Source of the DNA: Janthinobacterium sp. BJB426
GTDB lineage: Bacteria; Pseudomonadota; Gammaproteobacteria; Burkholderiales; Burkholderiaceae_D
NCBI RefSeq assembly: GCF_002735705.1
Contig: NZ_PDZL01000029.1
Span: 1 to 56,775 of the forward strand
Direction of reading: 5' to 3'
Length of the DNA stretch: 56,775 nt
In this document: piece after piece, positions 18,098 to 27,200 of the stretch
How positions within the stretch are numbered: position 1 is the stretch's first letter
Layout of the letters: each line of letters starts with the position of its first letter
Notes under the pieces: model-generated
What the model was told of the DNA's origin: nothing
The model's database searches: none
Seen by the model: only the letters and a program-made list of their open reading frames with translations
Position numbers and translations under genes: made by a program

Positions 18098-18589
18098 TCA
18101 GGCTCCCGTGGACGCGGCGCGGCGTCCCTTGCTGATCGTGTAATGCAGGCTGGAAGGCTGCAGGATGGCGTCGAAGCTGACCGGTTCGTGCGCCGCATGC
18201 ACCACCAGCAGCGCGCTGATGGCGAAATTGAGGCGGTTGATCGAGCCTTCCTCGATTTCCAGCGATGCACGTACCTGGCGCAAGCGCGGCTCGTGACGGG
18301 CGATGGCCTTCTCCAGGCACTGGCAGATATAGGCGCGGTCGTCCGTGCTCGACAGGCTAAGCCCGGCGAAATCGTTCAAGCCGTACGTGATGATCGACTT
18401 GCCGCATTCGGGAAAGGGTTTGAGCAGCGCCTCGGGCAGCACGGCGCGCGTGTTGAGCAGCGCTTCGAGATCGCGCGCCACGGTGTCTTTCAAGTCTTCG
18501 AGCGAGAGGCGCGAGACGGTGCCGCTGGAGGCACCGTGCACGGGCGTATCCATCAGGCGGTCGAACAGGCCCGGCGTAAAACCTTTCAT
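18098..18589 (-). CDS. tssE: Type VI secretion baseplate subunit TssE (gp25-like)
   Basis: This 163-residue gpW/gp25-family protein initiates sheath assembly on the baseplate. The N-terminal LFDRLMDT pattern and the central EALLNTRAVLPEALLKPFPE and SIITYGLNDFAG segments match TssE. The C-terminal part (LEIEEGSINRLNFAISALLV) is the usual beta-rich end. It is followed after 2 bases by tssF and separated from hcp by 95 bases containing a hairpin. Confidence 0.94.
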   Translation of the reverse strand: MKGFTPGLFDRLMDTPVHGASSGTVSRLSLEDLKDTVARDLEALLNTRAVLPEALLKPFPECGKSIITYGLNDFAGLSLSSTDDRAYICQCLEKAIARHEPRLRQVRASLEIEEGSINRLNFAISALLVVHAAHEPVSFDAILQPSSLHYTISKGRRAASTGA

Positions 18590-18640
18590 GGGTTTCCCGT
18601 TTCTTGGGTGGCGTGGATACCGCTGCCGGCGGCCAGGAAA

Positions 18641-18666
18641 GCCAGCGGCGGCAGCGCGCCGCTGGC
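18641..18666 (-). promoter_or_regulatory. Hairpin between hcp and tssE
   Basis: Arms at 18641-18650 and 18657-18666 are perfect 10-base complements with a 6-base loop, starting about 19 bases after the hcp stop. On the transcribed strand the hairpin is followed by only a short TTT, so it is at most a leaky terminator. It may stabilise the hcp part of the mRNA, which would fit the need for more Hcp than baseplate protein (inference). Confidence 0.5.
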
Positions 18667-18684
18667 GTACGCGGTCAGATACGG

Positions 18685-19176
18685 TCAGGCTGTCTTGTTG
18701 GCCGACAGGTCCCAGCCGCCGGAGGTGTTACCGCCCGAGCCGCCACCCACTTTTTGCTGCGTGTACTTCCACTTGACCTTGGAATACTTGAGCGCCAGGT
18801 CTTCGCCGAGTATGTCGCCCGCGGCCACCGATGGCGCCACGCTGCTGATCATCACATTCTCGAGTTCGATTTCGAAGTACTTGATGCGCTCGCCCTGGCC
18901 ATCGGCGCGCAGGAACTCGAGCTTGGCTTTCGGGATAGTCTTGCCCGAGGAGCACGTTTGCAGCAGCAAGGGACTGGCGAGATCGGCCATCTTGGCGATA
19001 ACGATATCCTTGTGCTCGGTACGTTCGGCGGTATGGCCGCCGCCTGTCGAGGCGGTCGCCGATTTGGGTTGCAACACCTGCCACTGGACCGACTTGCACT
19101 CGATCCAATCTTTGTGGCTGTTATCCGTGGATTCGCCTTTGATGCCATCAATTTGCAAGTATACGTCGATTGCCAT
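18685..19176 (-). CDS. hcp: Hcp tail-tube protein (TssD)
   Basis: This 163-residue Hcp1-family protein begins AIDVYLQIDGIKGESTD. The family motif CKSVQWQVLQP and the KYFEIELENVMISSV strand are clear. Hcp hexamers stack into the tube that carries effectors through the sheath. The Gly/Ser-rich C-terminal tail carries no extra domain. An AAAGGAA ribosome site precedes the ATG. It sits between tssC and tssE, with gaps on both sides larger than elsewhere in this operon. Confidence 0.97.
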   Translation of the reverse strand: MAIDVYLQIDGIKGESTDNSHKDWIECKSVQWQVLQPKSATASTGGGHTAERTEHKDIVIAKMADLASPLLLQTCSSGKTIPKAKLEFLRADGQGERIKYFEIELENVMISSVAPSVAAGDILGEDLALKYSKVKWKYTQQKVGGGSGGNTSGGWDLSANKTA

Positions 19177-19209
19177 GTCATTCCTTTCAAGGGTGTGAAG
19201 AAAAATACA

Positions 19210-20694
19210 TTACGATTTGGTCGACTGCGGAAGCTCCGCGACCAAACGGAGTGAAACGGACAATTCGTCCAGTTGAAAATGCGGACGCAAAAAGGACACG
19301 GCGCGGTACACGCCGGGCCGGCCCGGCACTTCCGATACCTGCACCGACGCTTCGCGCAGCGGAAACTGGGCTTTCTGTTCCTGGCTGGCGTTATCGTCGA
19401 GCAGCACGTACTGCGTCAGCCAGCGGTTGAGGAAATCTTCCACGTTGGAGGCGGCGGCAAAGCTGCCGATCTTGTCGCGCATCATGGCCTTCATGTAGTG
19501 GGCGATGCGCGACACAGCGAAGATGTATTGCAGTTGCGCCGACAGCACGGCGTTCGCGTTGGCGGCGTCGGTATTGTATTTTTTCGCCTTCTGCGCCGAC
19601 TGGGCGCCGAAAAACGCGGCATAGTCCGTGTTCTTGCAGTGCACGAGGGAGATGAAGCCCAGGTCGCTCAATTCCTTTTCGCGACGGTCCGTGATGGCGA
19701 TCTCGGTCGGGCATTTCAGCGCCACCTCGCCCTCGTCCGTCTTGAAGGTATGCGTCGGCAAGTCTTCCACCAGGCCGCCCCCCTCCACGCCGCGGATCGC
19801 CGCGCACCAGCCGTAATCCTCGAAGGCGGCCGTCAGCTTGGTGCCGAACGCGTAGGCGGCATTGCACCACAGGTATTTCTGGTGGTCGGTGCCGTCGACG
19901 TCCTCGACGAAATTGAAGCCGTCGACGGTGGCGCCATCGAGCGGATTGAATGGCAGCCGGCCCAGGAAGCGGGGCAAGGTCAGGCCCACATAGCGCGAAT
20001 CTTCCGATTCGCGCAAGGATTTCCACTTCGCATACTCGACCGTGTCGAATACCTTGGCCAGGTCGCGCGGCTTGCCCAGGTCGCTGTAGCTTTCCAGGCC
20101 AAACAGTTCCGGCGACGCGGACGAGATGAACGGCGCGTGCGCGGCGGCGGCCACATGCGACATCTGTTCGATGAAATACATGTCTTCCGGCTGGCGGCTG
20201 AATTCGAAGTCGCCCAGCAAGGTGCCGAATGGCGCCCCGCCGAAGGTGCCGAATTCCTCTTCGTAGACCTTCTTGAACATGGTCGACTGGTCGAACTCCA
20301 GCGCGCTCTGGAAATCCTTGACCAGTTCGCGCTTGGTCGCGTTCATCATCTTGATTTTCAGGTTCGTGCCGGTGGCCGTGTTCTTCACCAGGTAATGCAG
20401 GCCCGTCCAGCTGCTTTCCAGCTTCTGGAATTCGGGCGCGTGCATGATGGCGCTAAGCTGCGCGGAAATGAGCTGGTCCAGTTCGGCCACGCGGGCATCG
20501 ATGGTGGCGGCCAGGTTATTCGATACCACCACCGTGCCATCCATGACCTGGCTGACCAGTTCGGAAATCAGATCCTTGGCGCGGGCGTGTTCGACGCTGG
20601 ACTTGGCCACCTTGCTCTGTTCGACGATCTGGTCGAGCAAGTCGATTTCGGCGGCGCCGGCGGCGCTCAATGCGGGGGTCAGTTGTGCGGACAT
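19210..20694 (-). CDS. tssC: Type VI secretion sheath large subunit TssC
   Basis: This 494-residue protein forms the contractile sheath with TssB. Typical segments are LVSQVMDGTVVVSNNLAATI, WTGLHYLVKNT and FMLRLPYG-like FLGRLPFNPL, and the C-terminal half contains the ClpV-accessible regions. The ATG at 20694 is preceded by AGGAAAG and lies 1 base after the tssB stop. An upstream in-frame ATG exists but falls within tssB. Confidence 0.97.
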   Translation of the reverse strand: MSAQLTPALSAAGAAEIDLLDQIVEQSKVAKSSVEHARAKDLISELVSQVMDGTVVVSNNLAATIDARVAELDQLISAQLSAIMHAPEFQKLESSWTGLHYLVKNTATGTNLKIKMMNATKRELVKDFQSALEFDQSTMFKKVYEEEFGTFGGAPFGTLLGDFEFSRQPEDMYFIEQMSHVAAAAHAPFISSASPELFGLESYSDLGKPRDLAKVFDTVEYAKWKSLRESEDSRYVGLTLPRFLGRLPFNPLDGATVDGFNFVEDVDGTDHQKYLWCNAAYAFGTKLTAAFEDYGWCAAIRGVEGGGLVEDLPTHTFKTDEGEVALKCPTEIAITDRREKELSDLGFISLVHCKNTDYAAFFGAQSAQKAKKYNTDAANANAVLSAQLQYIFAVSRIAHYMKAMMRDKIGSFAAASNVEDFLNRWLTQYVLLDDNASQEQKAQFPLREASVQVSEVPGRPGVYRAVSFLRPHFQLDELSVSLRLVAELPQSTKS

Positions 20695-20695
20695 A

Positions 20696-21205
20696 TCAAT
20701 CTTTCCTGACGTGGGAATGTTGTTCCAGCTGGGCCAGTTTTTCCGTGCTATTGAGCACGTCATTCAGGATGTCTTCCAGTTTGTCGTTGCCGGCCAGCTT
20801 GTTGCGCAGGTCGGCCAGCTTGGTGCGCGCTTCGAGCAGCTTGCGCAGCGGCTCGACCTGCCCGACCACCGCTTCCGGCCGGAAATCGGCGATCGAGCGG
20901 AATTTCAGCTCGACGCCGAACTGGCCGCCAGCGGCGCTCAGTTCATTCGGCACGCGGAAGGTGGCGCGCGGCTCGATACCCTTCATCACTTCATCGAAAT
21001 TATCGCGGTCGATATCGACGAACTTGCGGTCCTTCAGGCGCTTCTGTTCGAGTTCGGAATTGCCGCCGAAATCGCCCACCACGCCCACCACGAAGGGCAG
21101 CTCCTTGTTTTCGATGGCGTCGCCGATCTCGACGTCATACGTCATCTGCACGCGCGGCGGGCGTACCTTTTGCAAGCGCTTCTGCACACTATCTTTCTTC
21201 GACAT
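20696..21205 (-). CDS. tssB: Type VI secretion sheath small subunit TssB
   Basis: This 169-residue protein begins MSKKDSVQKRL. Conserved TssB segments are ELPFVVGVVGDFGGN and KFVDIDRDNFDEVM, and the C-terminal helix (LEDILNDVLNSTEKLAQL) pairs with TssC. The start is the ATG at 21205 with a strong GGAAGGGG site; a longer TTG start at 21220 would bury that site inside the gene. Confidence 0.97.
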   Translation of the reverse strand: MSKKDSVQKRLQKVRPPRVQMTYDVEIGDAIENKELPFVVGVVGDFGGNSELEQKRLKDRKFVDIDRDNFDEVMKGIEPRATFRVPNELSAAGGQFGVELKFRSIADFRPEAVVGQVEPLRKLLEARTKLADLRNKLAGNDKLEDILNDVLNSTEKLAQLEQHSHVRKD

Positions 21206-21277
21206 GACATCCCCTTCCAAATATTGGCGGCATCGGCGATGCGCCTGTTGAACTGCGGCGTGCCCGTGCCTGGCTGG

Positions 21278-21853
21278 CTACTTCAGGGCATTGAATGGAT
21301 TGGCGCTGCCCTCATCGGCAGTGCGCTTGCTTGGCTGCTTGCGCGACGCGCGCACGGGCGGCTTGTCCGGCGGCGGCACCAGCACGGTTTCGCCAAGGCT
21401 CTCGCGCAGCAGCTTGGCCAGGTCCTGCGATTCCGCGCGCAGCGGACCGGACAGGTTGTTCTGACGGCTCAGGTCGGCCAGCGCCCGCGTCGACAGGCGC
21501 AGGCCGCTGATGGCAATCACGCTGTTGGCCAGCTTGTCGGCAGGATCGCGCACCAGCACTTCCTGGGCGTTGAGGATGGCTTCGCCATACTGGCCGGCAT
21601 CGTAGCGGCTTTGCGCCATGCGCACCCAGGGCTGCTTGTCGGCGGGCGCCGCGGCGGCCGCCTCCTGCCACAGCGCCAGCGCCGCCGCCTTGTTGCCCGT
21701 GTCCACCGCCTGCGTGGCCTTGGCCATCAGCTCCTCCAGCGTCGGCGGCGCCACGACGGGCGGCGCTTTGGCTACCGGCGCCGTACTGCAGGCGCTGAGG
21801 GCAAAAGCACAGGCGATAACTGCAAGCGTGCGTAGCGAAACCGAGCGTGTCAT
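21278..21853 (-). CDS. TPR-type lipoprotein heading the sheath operon
   Basis: This 191-residue precursor has a lipobox (LSAC, Cys about 22) after a short hydrophobic signal, so it is an outer- or inner-membrane lipoprotein. Residues about 40-115 look like tetratricopeptide helices (AVDTGNKAAALALWQEAAAA, then YDAGQYGEAILNAQEVL). The C-terminus is basic and Pro-rich. Similar TPR lipoproteins occur next to tssB in Burkholderiales clusters. It lacks the beta-sandwich look and size pattern of TssJ, so I do not call it TssJ, although it may serve that anchor position. Confidence 0.75.
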   Translation of the reverse strand: MTRSVSLRTLAVIACAFALSACSTAPVAKAPPVVAPPTLEELMAKATQAVDTGNKAAALALWQEAAAAAPADKQPWVRMAQSRYDAGQYGEAILNAQEVLVRDPADKLANSVIAISGLRLSTRALADLSRQNNLSGPLRAESQDLAKLLRESLGETVLVPPPDKPPVRASRKQPSKRTADEGSANPFNALK

Positions 21854-22142
21854 GTTGAGCTTTCCTTCAAAAAAGAAGACTGTTTGGTGAACTGAAAAGT
21901 TGCTTTTTATAGTTGCTAATTATCTATTTTTCGGAGCGTAGCATGATTTGAAAATTCACTGCGTTCAATAGAAAATACGCGAAAACTCACACTACTCGCG
22001 CTAAAAACGTACAGTACGCACCATTCTTCAAGATAATGTTAAGGTTCTTGCAGTTGCGAAAAAAGCACCAGGTTGCGCGATGCGAAGCATGATTTTCAGT
22101 CGCTGCCGCGCGCCTCACTGTGTCTGGCATAGAGGGCAATCC
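21854..22142. promoter_or_regulatory. AT-rich divergent promoter region between the lipoprotein-tssBC and tssKL units
   Basis: The 289 bases are distinctly AT-rich against GC-rich neighbours and separate two divergent operons. On the minus strand a TATAAA hexamer near 21909-21914 lies upstream of a GAAGGAAAG ribosome site. On the plus strand AGAGGG precedes the tssK ATG. No clear -35 partner or sigma-54 element was found, so the exact promoters are unassigned. Confidence 0.5.
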
Positions 22143-23489
22143 ATGAGCATGGCAAACAAATTGTTATGGGGCGAAGGGCTGTTTCTGCGGCCCCAGCATT
22201 TCCAGCAGCAAGACCACTACCACGAACAGCGCCTGCACGAGAGCGTCAAGGCACTGCACCCGTATGCGTGGGGAGTGAACCAGTTGCAGATCGACCGCGA
22301 TGCGCTGGCCAACAACAGCTTGCGCCTGCTGGAACTGTCGCTGGTCTTCCAGGACGGCGAAATCTACAACGCCGCCGGGAGCGATGAACTGCCCGACGCG
22401 CTGGACTTGGGCAACGTGCCGTCGTCCTTGCAATCGGTGACCTTCCACGCCGCCTTGCCGGCTTTCAAGCCATTCGGCGGCAACTTCGCCGCCAGCGGCC
22501 AGCCCAACAACGCGGCGCGCTACGCCCAGGCCAATCTCAGCACGCCGGACCTGTACACCCAGGCCGCGCAGGCTGAACTGACCTACCTGAAAAAAACCCT
22601 GCGGCTGGTCGCCGATGCCGAGCCGCGCGATTCCTACGTCAGCTTCCCCCTGCTGCGCCTGCGGCGCCTGTCGACGGGCGGCTTCGAGCAGGACCCGGCC
22701 TTCGTCCCCCCCAGCCTGTCCATCCGCAGCGCGCCCCTGCTGTTCCTGCAGCTGCGCCGCCTGATCGACGCGCTGCAAGCCAAGGTCAACGCGCTGTACG
22801 GGCACCACCGCGAGCCGAGCAAGAGCGTGATTGAGTTCCGCTCGGGCGACATGTCCTCGTTCTGGCTGCTGCATACGGCCAGCGCGGCCTACGCATCGCT
22901 CAGCCATTATTTCCATCATCCGGGGCTGCATCCGGAGCGGCTGTACGAACAGCTGCTGGCCCTGGCGGGCGGCTTGATGACCTTTTCAAGAAGCCATGCG
23001 CTGGCCGACCTGCCGCCGTACCGGCATGCCGATCCCGGCCCCGCGTTCGCCCAGCTGCACGCCATGATCCGCGAATTGCTCGACACCGTGATCTCGTCGA
23101 AATACTTCGCCATCGCGCTGACGGAAACCAAGCCGTCCTACCATCACGGCAAGCTGGACTCGGAAAAGATCGATGCCAAGACGGCGTTCTACCTGGGCGT
23201 GTCGGCCGACATGGCCGGCGTGGAGCTGGTCGACGTGGTGCCGCTGCGCTTCAAGGTGGGCGCGCCGGACGATGTGGAAAAATTCGTCCTGTCCGCCCTG
23301 CCCGGGGTGCGCCTGCAGCATGCGCCGCAGGTGCCGGCCGCCGTGCCGGTGCGTCCCGACATGTTTTACTTCACCATCGAGGCCAAGGGGCAGATGTACG
23401 AACGCATGCTGCAGGCGCAGTCGCTGCTGGTCTATGTCCCGTCCGGCATGCGTGAACTGAAACTCGAACTTGTCGCCGTCACTTCCTGA
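22143..23489 (+). CDS. tssK: Type VI secretion baseplate subunit TssK
   Basis: This 448-residue protein has the TssK signature near the N-terminus (LLWGEGLFLRPQHFQQQD), which fixes the start at the ATG at 22143 with AGAGGG upstream. TssK trimers link the baseplate (TssF/TssG) to the TssL/TssM membrane complex. Later segments such as YLGVSADM and LKLELVAV fit the family. It is the first gene of a unit with tssL, vgrG and a small exported protein. In many T6SS the tssJ gene precedes tssK, but no such gene is present here. Confidence 0.95.
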   Translation: MSMANKLLWGEGLFLRPQHFQQQDHYHEQRLHESVKALHPYAWGVNQLQIDRDALANNSLRLLELSLVFQDGEIYNAAGSDELPDALDLGNVPSSLQSVTFHAALPAFKPFGGNFAASGQPNNAARYAQANLSTPDLYTQAAQAELTYLKKTLRLVADAEPRDSYVSFPLLRLRRLSTGGFEQDPAFVPPSLSIRSAPLLFLQLRRLIDALQAKVNALYGHHREPSKSVIEFRSGDMSSFWLLHTASAAYASLSHYFHHPGLHPERLYEQLLALAGGLMTFSRSHALADLPPYRHADPGPAFAQLHAMIRELLDTVISSKYFAIALTETKPSYHHGKLDSEKIDAKTAFYLGVSADMAGVELVDVVPLRFKVGAPDDVEKFVLSALPGVRLQHAPQVPAAVPVRPDMFYFTIEAKGQMYERMLQAQSLLVYVPSGMRELKLELVAVTS

Positions 23490-23498
23490 GGTCCAACG

Positions 23499-24281
23499 AT
23501 GCACTCCAGCGCTCCCCCTTCCCTGATGTCCGGCAGCCAGGCCGCCTATGCCTCCAGCATGGCTGCCGGTCCCGGCACCGAACACACCTTGATGGACTTG
23601 ATGTACGACGGTTTTTACGCCCTGTTCATGCTGAAGAACGGCAGCGGGCCGCAAGACAATGCCGATTTCATCAGCAAGATGACGCACTTCCTCGATGAGT
23701 TCAGCCGCGGCGCGAAAAAACAGGGCGCGTCGGCGGACGACATCGACGCCGCAAAATATGCGTTCTGCGCGGCCGTCGATGAAATCATCCTGCGCTCGCC
23801 CTACAGCATCCGCGACGAATGGGCGCGCCGGCCCTTGCAGCTGGTGCTGTTCGGCGACCAGCTGGCCGGCGAAAACTTCTTCATCCGTCTCGAAGCGCTG
23901 CGCGCGCGCGGCAGCGCGCACCTGCAGGCGCTCGAGGTCTTCCACATGTGCCTGCTGCTGGGTTTCCAGGGCCGCTACATCCTCGAAGGCCCGGAAAAAC
24001 TCAACTACCTGACGGCGCGCCTGGGGGACGAAATCGCCCAGATGAAGGGCAAGAAAACCGGCTTCGCCCCGCATGCGGAGCGGCCCGACCAGATCATCCA
24101 CAAGCTGCGCAACAACGTGCCGGTCTGGGTGCTGTGTTCGGTGTTCGCCCTGATCTGCGCAATGGGCTACCTGGGCCTGCGCACCATGCTGGCCAAACAG
24201 ACGCAAGCGCAGATCAATGCCTACAACGACATCGTCAAGCTGGCGCCGCGCGTGGCTAACCTGAGCATTACCCTGCCGTGA
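23499..24281 (+). CDS. tssL: Type VI secretion membrane subunit TssL (DotU family)
   Basis: The protein has 260 residues. The cytoplasmic DotU domain (FISKMTHFLDEF, then KYAFCAAVDEIIL, then LQALEVFHMCLLLGFQGRY) is followed by one C-terminal membrane helix near 213-233 (VPVWVLCSVFALICAMGYLG) and a short periplasmic tail. It has no peptidoglycan-binding extension, which may be why a separate OmpA-domain protein is encoded in the tssM unit. The stop codon overlaps the next vgrG start (TGATG). Confidence 0.95.
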   Translation: MHSSAPPSLMSGSQAAYASSMAAGPGTEHTLMDLMYDGFYALFMLKNGSGPQDNADFISKMTHFLDEFSRGAKKQGASADDIDAAKYAFCAAVDEIILRSPYSIRDEWARRPLQLVLFGDQLAGENFFIRLEALRARGSAHLQALEVFHMCLLLGFQGRYILEGPEKLNYLTARLGDEIAQMKGKKTGFAPHAERPDQIIHKLRNNVPVWVLCSVFALICAMGYLGLRTMLAKQTQAQINAYNDIVKLAPRVANLSITLP

Positions 24282-27200
24282 TGGGCGGCGCACAGGCAAC
24301 CCCCGCAGCCACGGGCCAGTTCGGCACCGGCCTGAGCCAGCATGCGCGGCTCATCACCCTGGCCACGGCCCAGCAGTCGGGACAGCCGGAATCGCTGATG
24401 GCGGAACAGTTCGAGGGCCGCGAGGCCGTCAATGAACTGTTCCGCTTCGAGGTCGACGCGCTGAGCACCGCGGCCAGCCTGGACCTGTCCTCCTTCATCG
24501 GCGAAGAAATGACGCTGTGCCTGCTGCAGCCCGACGGCAGCCAGCGCGCCTGGCACGGCATCTGCACCGATTGCGCCTGGCTGGGCGCCGACGGTGGCGT
24601 GGCGCGCTACCGGCTGCGCCTCGAGCCGGCCCTGGCCCTGCTGCAGCTGCGCCGCGACAGTTATATTTTCCAGGACAAGAACGCGCGCGACATCGTCACC
24701 GAGCTGCTGGCCGACTACCCGCAGCTGCGCTTCGAATTCGACGTCAGCCAGGCGCTGGCCACGCGCGCCATCCGCACCCAGTACCGCGAAAGCGACTTCG
24801 CTTTCTTCGCGCGCCTGCTGGCCGCCGAAGGCCTGAGCTGGCGCTTCGAGCACGACCAGCCCGGCGGCGCGCAGGAAGGTGGCGAGGGCGAGGTGCAGGC
24901 CAGGCACAAACTGGTGATCTTCGACAGCAAGGCGACCGCGCCGCAGACGCCGGGCGGCGCCGACATGCGCTTTCACGGCGTGCGCGCCACCGATACCGAC
25001 GACGCCATCGACCGCTTCGGTGCGCGCCGCCAGGTGCAATCGAATGCCGTCAGCATCAGCAGCTGGGACCCGGCGCAGGTGACGGCGCCCGCCGCCGAGC
25101 AGGTCTCCAGCCTGGAGGCGGGGCAATTGCCGCAGCTGGCCGTGTATGACGGCGCCGGCGAACGCCGGCACGCCGACCGCGCGGCGGCCGGGCCGCACAG
25201 CGAGCGCATGCTGCAAGCGCTGGAACTGGACAACAAGCAGTTCGACGGCGCCGGCGCCGTGCGCCGCCTGGCCGCCGGCCACGCCATGCGCCTGCTGCAG
25301 CACGAACAGCATGCCGATGGCGCCAACGCCTTCACCGTGCTGTGGGCCGAACACCAGGCGCGCAACAATGCGGGAACAGCCGGCGCCAGTCTGGGCGGCA
25401 TGCTGTCGACGCTGGCCAGGACGGCCGGCCTGGGCGGCGTGGCCGACTGGATCGCCGGCCAGATCGAACCGGGCACCTACCGCAACCGCTTCGGCTGCGT
25501 GCGCACCAGCGTGGCCATCGTGCCGCGCGCCACCGCCGCGCGCGCGCCGGCCGTGGCGCTGGGCCCGCAGACGGCGCTGGTGGTGGGGCTGGCCGACAGC
25601 GTGGCCACCACGGGCCGCGACCACCAAGTGCGCATCCAGTTCGCCTGGCAGCGCGGCAGCGCCGCCAATCCGGGCGGCCTGGCGCACAATACCGACGCGC
25701 AGGGCAACGCGCCCGGCAACGAGGCCTCCGGCGCCTGGGTGCGCGTGGCCGAAGCGCTGGCCGGCCCGAACTGGGGTTCGCAATTCACGCCGCGCCTCGG
25801 CACGGAAGTGCTGGTCGACTTCATCGAAGGCGACATGGACCGCCCGCTGGTCGTCGCCCAGCTCTACACGGGCAGCGACACGCCGCCGTATGCGGCCGGC
25901 GAGGATGCGGGCGTCAACCACGCGGGCGTCCTGTCGGGCATGCACAGCCACAATTTCGACGGCGCCGGCTACAACCAGTGGGTACTCGACGATACCCAGG
26001 GCCAGCTGCGCACCCGGCTCGCTTCGAGCAGCGCCGCCACCGAGCTCAATCTGGGCTACCTGGTGCAGCAAGGCGCCAGCTCGGCGCAACGGGGCAGCTA
26101 CCGCGGCAGCGGCTTTGAATTGCGCACCGATGCCTGGGCCATGCTGCGCGCCGGCGAAGGCATGCTGATCTCGACCACGGCGCGCGCGCGCCAGGGCGCC
26201 GGCGTGACCTCGAGCCAGCTCGACACGAAGGAAGCGCTGGCCCTGTTGCGCGGTGCCTGTGAACTGAGCAAGACGGTGGCGACGTCGGCTAGCCAGCAAA
26301 ACGCCCTCGTCAGCAAGGATGCGAACCAGGCGCAGCTGGACATGGCGACGCAGATCGACCCGCAACAGGATGGCAAGTACCAGGCCGCTGTCGGCGGCCA
26401 GGAAGCCAGCAAGGCGGGCAGCGGCACGCGCGCGCCCGATGCGGCGCAGCCCGTGGAACGCTACGCCCAGCCGCTGGTGGTGATGGAGTCGCCCAGCAGC
26501 ATCAACTGGGCCACGCCCGCGTCGACCGTGCTGTTCGCGGGCCAGCAGCTGCACTGGACGGCGCAGGCCGACCTGCACATGACGGCCGGCCAGACCGTCG
26601 CCTCGGTGGCGGCCAACGCGGCCACGCTGTTCAGCCAGGAAGGCGGCATCAAGGCCGTCGCGGGCAACGGCCCCGTCTCGCTCGAAGCGCATACCGACCA
26701 GCTGGAAATCCTCGCCGATCAAGCCGTCACGGTGATCTCCGTGAGCGACAGCATCGACATCAAGGCCAATCAGAAAATCGTCCTGCAGGCAGGACAATCG
26801 TCGATCACGCTCGAAGGCGGCGACATCACCTTCCGCTGCCCCGGTCATTTCACGGTCAAGGGCGGGCAGCATGTCTTCAACGGCGGCGCCAGCGTCGCCG
26901 CCGGCCTGCCGCCCTTGCCCGACAGCCGCTTGAAACTGTTCGACGAAGGATTCGTGCTGAAAGACCGCGACACGGGCGAACTGATGCCGCGCCAGCCGTA
27001 TCGCGTCAAGCGCGCCGACGGCAGTATCGAAACGGGCATGACGGACGCCAGGGGCCTGACCCATATCGTGGCGGCTGCCGCCGTCGAGGCGTTGGTGATC
27101 GAACTGCTCAAATCACCGGGCCAGTTGCCCGAGACGCAAGACAGCCCTGAGCCGGCTCCTGCCCCGCCACCCGGCTCGGACACGCGCGCCAAGGCGCCTG

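Noticed and set aside
21278..21853. Lipoprotein considered as TssJ
   Set aside because: It is TPR-like and helical, and the gene is on the opposite strand from tssK; TssJ is a small beta-sandwich lipoprotein.
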